A stretch of DNA of 64,000 bases from the NCBI GenBank assembly GCA_012861695.1, contig JAAOOA010000442.1, positions 62,001-126,000 of the forward strand, given 5' to 3'. Position numbers and translations under genes: made by a program. The notes under the pieces were generated by a model. The model was not told the DNA's origin. It searched no databases and was given only the letters and a program-made list of their open reading frames with translations. Of this stretch, positions 34,713 to 64,000 are shown piece after piece (the stretch's first letter is position 1; each line of letters begins with the position of its first letter). This DNA comes from Trematomus loennbergii. Its lineage: Eukaryota; Chordata; Actinopteri; Perciformes; Nototheniidae.

Positions 34713-35190
34713 AACTACGATGCTCAACAGCTCGCTTAACGGAACTTTGACGCTGGTATCAGTTTTGTTTCCCACCAATCACGGGAGTATTGTGTATAGA
34801 AAGTGTTGAGTTATATTTCTCGCGCTACCTTACATCCATGAAGGCAACATGACAGAGGGAGGGCTGTCACTCAGGATGCAAACTACTCTTTGGTAAGCCG
34901 CCCCCCCCCCCCCCCCCCAAGCAACATCAGGGCCAAAAGTTTGAAAGCGAAAAAAACGGTGAAACCTGAAAAAACAAGATTTGAAACTGAAAAAATAATT
35001 GTTTGGAATCCGAAAACGGAAAACTGCAACTGAAAAAAAAGGATTCAAATGTCAAAATATGTATAAAAGGAGTGGAGCTGTCTTTTTATGAAAAGTAATT
35101 AAGCTCGCTCCGACTTCTTTCTCTTTTTTTTATCGAAAAAAGCTAACTATTCAGTCAGACAGCAATTTATTATAAAAGTAAAGCAAGTAC

Positions 35191-35574
35191 AATTTCAAGC
35201 ACTTTAACCAAAATTCAAGCACTTTAACCAAAATTCAAGCACTTTATCCAAAATCCAAGCACTTTTCAAACCTTGAAAACACCACATGAAATTTCAAGCA
35301 TTTTCAAGGATTTCCAGCACCCGTACGAACAATTTCAAGCACTTTAACCAAAATTCAAGCACTTTATCCAAAATCCAAGCACTTTTCAAACCTTGAAAAC
35401 ACCACATGAAATTTCAAGCATTTTCAAGGATTTCCAGCACCCGTACGAACAATTTCAAGCACTTTAACCAAAATTCAAGCACTTTATCCAAAATCCAAGC
35501 ACTTTTCAAACCTTGAAAACACCACATGAAATTTCAAGCATTTTCAAGGATTTCCAGCACCCGTACGAACCCTG
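35191..35574. repeat. Three tandem 120-bp units from a transposon end
   Basis: Units start at 35191 (with an extra 20-bp sub-unit), 35331 and 35451. The second and third are essentially identical. Each unit contains TTCAAGCACTTTAACCAAAA and CACCCGTACGAAC. The last ends in GTACGAACCCTG, the inverse of the CAGGGTTC terminus seen at 16213. Confidence 0.9.
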
Positions 35575-35579
35575 TTCAC

Positions 35580-38500
35580 TATAAATCTTAAAGAATCATA
35601 CAATGTTATGACTTTTCATGATATTTTGGACACACAGTAGCCTACTATGAACATTCTTCATGTTTTTGGCCAGACTAAACCTTTTACTTTTTCCATGATA
35701 TTTTCAACACACCTTACTTACTTATTTTTTTTATTTAAACTGACTACACAGAAGTCTAAACATCTCCAACACTGGCTGTTAGTGTTAAATATGGCTGTTA
35801 GTTTAAGAAGAACTAGAACTTATCTGAGATGAGTACGCATTTGAAACACATTTTTATAAAGATAACCATTGCTGAATATTCTAACGCCCCGTGTAAAGAC
35901 TCTCACTTCGGTTTGACTCATTTCTCTTTTATTTGAAATGCAACAGCAGGTTTGACACCATGCAGCCATGTTGTCTGCAGGGTCTTTGAGCAACACATTG
36001 ATCAGTTTGACTTTAAGTCCTTGTGGAGTTTGATGATCTCTCTCCTGCATGCCGGTACAGGGCGTAGGAAGGACTTCTCTCTTCTCCCCTCCAACAATAT
36101 CACAAAACACATCTGATGTCAAAACGAATGAAAGTCATTTTGTAAACATAATAATTATACATTCAAATTAAATCAGAGTACTTCGAAAACAAACGATTGC
36201 ACATTAAAAACCAAAGCTGGAGTAGAAATAACACATTTTTGGCATCTGTTTTGAACCGGTGATGTCATGTGGATCATTTTAATCTACTGAAACAGAGAGG
36301 AAACAGAACGGTAGAAACAGATCCAAAGTCAGCTGAGCACAATGTAAAAACCTTATAATGATAACATGTATTAAGAAAGCCTTTACCAGCTGATCTGGAC
36401 ACAGTTTGTTCCTCAAGATGACAGAAACCTCTGACAAAGTATCTAACTATTTAAGTGACTGGGTTTTTAACACACTATTTTAACTGTTTGCTGAATTTTT
36501 TTTTAGACATGTTTGTAAAAACAAAAACGGTCTAACATTATCTTCTGACTGGATAACTTCCCAAAGTGTGTCAGGGTTTATCCATTAGGCATCTTTCCAT
36601 AAGTGCTACTGCTTTAAGAGAGTGCTCTTCTTTTTGACATTAGTTGAAACAAATTATCAAAACTGCTAAACAAAACGGGTGAATTGTAATATTTCAGAAG
36701 CTGCAACCAGTGCATTCTTAACATTTTTGCTTAACATTAAATATGTATAAACTTGTTTCAGATCACAATTGACTAATCCGTTAAAAACCTCGTGATTTAA
36801 AGTCTAAATATGAGGGTGTTTGTAACCTTGCACAGTGGAAGAGGCTGGAGTTAAACAATGTTATTGTCAGAAACATCAGAAACTGAGGCAAAACACATAC
36901 ATTCTTACCCCAAGTAAGAAATGTAGTATTAATATGGGCCACAGTGTGTGTTTGATACCAGAGGGAGGCACCTCCAGGTTGATCTGCTGCTTGTTCCACA
37001 TCAGCTCCTCAGGCTTCCTTATCGTTTAAGATTCTGTATTTAGAAACGATGGCAGTGTGTGAATGGTAAACATAAACTCCAGGTTTCAGCAGGTCAGAAA
37101 GCTGACGGTCGATATCACAGAAGTCACAGTCGAGGTGTGTTAGCTAGCACACAAACACCCATAAACAAACACACACACTTGTGAGCAGTTTGAGCGTTGA
37201 GCTGTTCAGGCACTTGTTCCCAAGGCTTCCTTTGGGCTCCTCTGATCACACTAATAGCAAAGTGATCGACCAGGAGATGACAAACAAGTGACGGTTTATT
37301 AACGAGCAAACTGAGGACTGCTGCTTCCAGACAGAGTTCATTGTAGCTGCGTGGAATAATAGCTATCAAACAACGACCTAACATACTGACTGTAAAGCTG
37401 ACTGACTAATTTATTAGAGTCTGTTTCATTAAGTCTGTTACCAAATGTGCGACATGTTGTTTTATGTTATGCTAATAGCTAAGGCTGCGCTCAGATTAAA
37501 AGACAGTCCTGATAATGAAAAAGTAATTATTATTAAACATATAAATAAACATACTATACAATGAGAAATGTGCAACCTATGTCCTGATTAGCAGGGAAGA
37601 AAATGAATATAGCATAGTATTAAGATGTTTTGCGTGAACATATTATATAGGCAAGTATTTTTATTGTATTTAAATTATTAATACTGCAAATACAAATTAA
37701 ACTTTTTGGTAACAAGTGCTTTTACAGTTTACTACATGGTGGTTATTCTGTACATTTTCTTTCAGATCCGATTGGCAGAAATTGATTTAAAACAAAGATG
37801 AAATCAAATTAAAATATTGCACGAAACCTTTATCTTATTCGATAAAACAGCTGTTGACAAACTGCATATTTTGCAGTTGAAAAAAGTATATAAATAGCAT
37901 TATATGTTATGTTGTTTGGATATGGGACACAGTGTCTTTTATGATAATACCACTGGGTGGCGCTGAACCACAATAACTCAGTTTGCCTTTTATTTGTCCA
38001 AATTCAGATTCTGTGGCCATATCACAAGTTATGTATCATCACAATACAATGGTGCTGTACAATATTGTATCATGAGGACTCTGGCTAGTGAAGACATGTG
38101 AAAAACACTGGTTCAATAATATAACTCGATGAAAAATCCTTTCAAAAGTCCTGAAATCTGAGCACAGCCTTACACGATGTTCTTCACTAAGTGTGCATTT
38201 AAGTCTTGAAGTCATGAAGCTCTCATGAAATTAAAAGAAATCTGAGAAATGATCCAAATATTTCAGACATATTTTGAGAACACAGACCCGCGTCCAGTCA
38301 TTCTCTTTTGACACTTCTTTAAAAACTTAAAATAATTATAATAATAATAATATCTTTCCAGTATTAAATAATCTTATATAAAACACACACACAAAAGTTT
38401 GAAAGAAATGGCAATGCTACCCCCCCACCAACCCCTTTCCCTCCCCGAGTCTCTATACACACCTTCCCACAATCCTCTCTGATTCCCCTGACCCCCCCAT

Positions 38501-38871
38501 CGTCCTCCATGCAGTACCGGTTTCTGAGCAGAACATTGTCTCTGCTGCTCTGTCCTTCAAGTCTTTTGTATATTTCGATGCAAAGCTGCACGGACATTGT
38601 GAAAAAAGCTTGATAGGGTGATCTTCTGGCTTGCTTGTATACAGATATATATACATATATATAGATATTTGTACTCATGTAATGATAGGTAATGATACTA
38701 ATAATGAGGATAATAGGAACAATCATATCATGATCTCAGGAAAAGACGGCTTGCTACTTGTTCGGGAATCCAATGCGTGGATGGTTTTAGGATGAGGAGA
38801 GACGGACAAGTCAACACACACATCGATTATTTCTTCTTCCTAAATAGTCACTTTTTTTTTAAGCTCCGCCC
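35580..38871 (-). other. Downstream flank / possible 3' UTR of raph1
   Basis: 3.3 kb without recognisable coding sequence or repeat. Part is presumably the raph1 3' UTR, but I found no decisive polyadenylation site. Short open frames here have no domains. Confidence 0.4.
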
Positions 38872-61293
<22,422 letters not shown>

Positions 61294-62089
61294 CTTTAAA
61301 GAGAGAGGCAGAGAGAGTCCTGGTGAGTTAGTCTGCTGTGTGATTGGCTGGAGGTGGCAGTTTAGCAGAAAGCTGTGTGGTGAGGAAGCAGAGACAGAAA
61401 CCTGTGAAATCAAGCTGCACATAGTAAACAAATCACAGTCAGGATACACGGTTCCTTCTTTAGCGACACACTCACGGACGGTGTCAGGCTTTCCAGGCCC
61501 AATTCCCTCAAATTCAAGGAGTAAAATATGAGTATGTATGTCATTTTATAAAAGTAACTAGCAGGCTGTTCAGTATATAACAGAAGACAAACATCAAAAG
61601 AACATCAATTTCTGTTCTTGCACAACATATAGAAGTTCAAGCACGTTCAATGACCAAAATCTACTTTTAGAACAGATTTTCCCCCAAAATGTAACACAAT
61701 TCCAAGGATTTTAAGGACCATCTTTACTCTGGACCACAAACTATAATGGAAAAGAGCCCCATTTCTGTGAACAATAAAGGTTAAATAATTCAAATAGAAA
61801 TGAGATCTAGTACTACTTGAGGTTTTACCGATGTAGAAGGAAGACAGTGTGTTAACTCCACGCAGCCGGAAACCAGACAGATTTGTATTTATTTATTTAC
61901 TGAATTATTGATTATATAACTTTTATTTTCAGACAATGTGAATTCCACCAATCTGTGGCTCAGTGGGCTTTATGTAATCCCACACACATGCACAAGCCTC
62001 AGTGCAGTGACTCACTGCTTCCCTCTGAGGGTGGTCTCACTCACTGACTGGGATCATACAGAGACACACTGGGTCTACTGGTTTACTGG

Positions 62090-64000
62090 AGATAAGGAGA
62101 GGAGAGGAGAGGAAAGGAGAGTTAAGGAGAGGAGAGGAGAGGAAAGGAGAGGAAAGGAGAGTAAAGGAGAGTTAAGGAGAGTAAAGGAGAGTAAGGAGAG
62201 GAAAGGAGAGTTAAGGAGAGTAATGGAGAGTAATGGAGAGTTAAGGAGAGTTAAGGAGAGGAGAGGAGAGGAAGGAGAGGAAAGGAGAGTAAAGGAGAGT
62301 TAAGGAGAGGAAGGAGAGGAAAGGAGAGTAAAGGAGAGTTAAGGAGAGTAATGGAGAGTAATGGAGAGTAAAGGAGAGTTAAGGAGAGTCAAGGAGAGGA
62401 GAGGAGAGGAAAGGAGAGGAAAGGAGAGTAAGGAGAGTTAAGGAGAGTTAAGGAGAGGAAAGGAGAGTTAAGGAGAGTTAAGGAGAGTTAAGGAGAGTAA
62501 TGGAGAGTAATGGAGAGTAATGGAGAGTTAAGGAGAGGAGAGGAGAGGAAAGGAGAGGAAAGGAGAGTAAAGGAGAGTTAAGGAGAGGAAAGGAGAAGTT
62601 AAGGAGAGTTAAGGAGAGTTAAGGAGAGTAATGGAGAGAGTAATGGAGAGTAAAGGAGAGTTAAGGAGAGTTAAGGAGAGTTAAGGAGAGTAATGGAGAG
62701 TAATGGAGAGTAAAGGAGAGTAAAGGAGAGTAAAGGAGAGTTAAGGAGAGTAATGGAGAGTAATGGAGAGTAAAGGAGAGTTAAGGAGAGTAATGGAGAG
62801 TAATGGAGAGTAAAGGAGAGTTAAGGAGAGTTAAGGAGAGTTAAGGAGAGTAATGGAGAGTAATGGAGAGTAATGGAGAGTTAAGGAGAGTTAAGGAGAG
62901 TAATGGAGAGTAATGGAGAGTAAAGGAGAGTTAAGGAGAGTTAAGGAGAGTAATGGAGAGTAATGGAGAGTAAAGGAGAGTTAAGGAGAGTTAAGGAGAG
63001 TAATGGAGAGTAATGGAGAGTAATGGAGAGTTAAGGAGAGTTAAGGAGAGTAATGGAGAGTAATGGAGAGTAAAGGAGAGTTAAGGAGAGTTAAGGAGAG
63101 TAATGGAGAGTAATGGAGAGTAAAGGAGAGTTAAGGAGAGTTAAGGAGAGTAATGGAGAGTAATGGAGAGTAAAGGAGAGTTAAGGAGAGTTAAGGAGAG
63201 TAATGGAGAGTAATGGAGAGTAAAGGAGAGTAAAGGAGAGTTAAGGAGAGTTAAGGAGAGTTAAGGAGAGGAATGGAGAGTAATGGAGAGTAAAGGAGAG
63301 TTAAGGAGAGGAGAGTTAAGGAGAGTAATGGAGAGTAAAGGAGAGGAGAGGAGAGGAGAGTAAAGGAGAGTTAAGGAGAGTTAAGGAGAGGAGAGTAATG
63401 GAGAGTAATGGAGAGTTAAGGAGAGGAGAGGAGAGTTAAGGAGAGTAATGGAGAGTAAAGGAGAGGAGAGGAGAGTAAAGGAGAGTTAAGGAGAGTTAAG
63501 GAGAGGAGAGTAATGGAGAGTAATGGAGAGTTAAGGAGAGGAGAGGAGAGTTAAGGAGAGTAATGGAGAGTAAAGGAGAGGAGAGGAGAGGAGAGTAAAG
63601 GAGAGGAGAGTTACGGAGAGTAAAGGAGAGTAAAGGAGAGTTAAGGAGAGGAGAGGAGAGTAAGGAGAGGAGAGTTAAGGAGAGTTAAGGAGAGGAGAGT
63701 TAAGGAGAGGAGAGTAATGGAGAGTAAAGGAGAGGAGAGGAGAGTAAAGGAGAGGAGAGTTACGGAGAGTAAAGGAGAGTAAAGGAGAGTTAAGGAGAGG
63801 AGAGGAGAGGTTAAGGAGAGGAGAGTTAAGGAGAGTTAAGGAAAGGAGAGGAGAGTTAAGGAGAGTTAAGGAAAGGAGAGGAGAGTTAAGGAGAGGAGAG
63901 GAGAGGAGAGTTAAGGAGAGGAGGAGAGTTAAGGAGAGTAAAGGAAAGGAGAGAGAGTTAAGGAGAGGAGAGGAGAGTTAAGGAGAGTAAAGGAGAGGGT
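62090..64000. repeat. Purine-strand GGAGA pentamer/decamer satellite, runs off the window
   Basis: 1.9 kb of GGAGAGTTAA, GGAGAGTAAT, GGAGAGTAAA and GGAGAGGAAA decamers. Between about 62640 and 63300 the array is nearly free of indels and shows a 50-bp higher-order unit of five decamers. After 63300 extra GGAGA pentamers break the 10-bp register. The repetitive charged open frame at 61938-62303 is a by-product. Confidence 0.97.

Noticed and set aside
35191..35574. Regularly spaced repeats resembling a CRISPR array
   Set aside because: Units are contiguous tandem copies without unique spacers, in a vertebrate genome.
61938..62303. Open frame rich in EERR/KES repeats
   Set aside because: By-product of the GGAGA satellite.

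Overview
The window looks like nuclear DNA of a teleost fish, probably a percomorph. It carries a fish-type NLR immune receptor gene (RING, FISNA-NACHT, 174-nt LRR cassette exons), most of raph1 (lamellipodin), a small collagen gene with a ColQ-like C-terminal domain, and dense teleost repeats: L2 LINE 3' ends, tRNA-derived SINEs, hAT-like and TTAA-flanked (piggyBac-type) miniature elements, a retroviral env/LTR remnant and more than 20 long (CA/TG)n tracts. No bacterial or phage features, tRNA genes or CRISPR arrays were seen.

Layout. 1-0.9 kb (+): 3' end of an unidentified acidic/coiled-coil gene. 1-4.4 kb: intergenic DNA full of miniature transposons. 4.6 kb: an isolated open exon whose splice donor is repeated in a 23-bp minisatellite. 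5.7-9.1 kb: a miniature-element fragment running into about 53 copies of a 57-bp minisatellite. 9.25-14.95 kb (+): ColQ-like short collagen, 14 coding exons. 15.5-22.3 kb: repeats only (a miniature element nested in a SINE, two copies of an L2-containing block, a hAT-like element). 22.5-29.3 kb (-): NLR gene with many frame breaks. 30.7-33.3 kb: decayed endogenous retrovirus (env remnant, polypurine tract, 3' LTR). 33.4-35.6 kb: a solo LTR, a TTAA element and a 120-bp tandem repeat. 38.9-61.3 kb (-): raph1, 12 coding exons seen, 5' end beyond the window. 62.1-64.0 kb: purine-strand pentamer/decamer satellite running off the end.

The three main genes are unrelated in role: an extracellular collagen-like trimer, a cytosolic immune receptor, and an adaptor linking Ras-family/phosphoinositide signals to actin through Ena/VASP. 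raph1 is normally a conserved gene, and its splice sites and exon phases here are nearly all intact. Yet its last exon changes frame at least six times, mostly in C/G homopolymers. The collagen gene has a similar one-base fault in a G run. Small indels in the underlying assembly are therefore likely, and the broken frames of the NLR gene cannot be taken as proof that it is a pseudogene.

The most interesting signals are: (1) retroviral polypurine tracts each preceded by a hairpin whose copies differ by compensatory base-pair changes; (2) five raph1 3' splice sites where a (TG)n tract sits where a polypyrimidine tract is expected; (3) a minisatellite that repeats a consensus 5' splice site; (4) a minisatellite apparently grown from a miniature transposon just upstream of the collagen gene; (5) a 50-bp higher-order repeat in the purine satellite.
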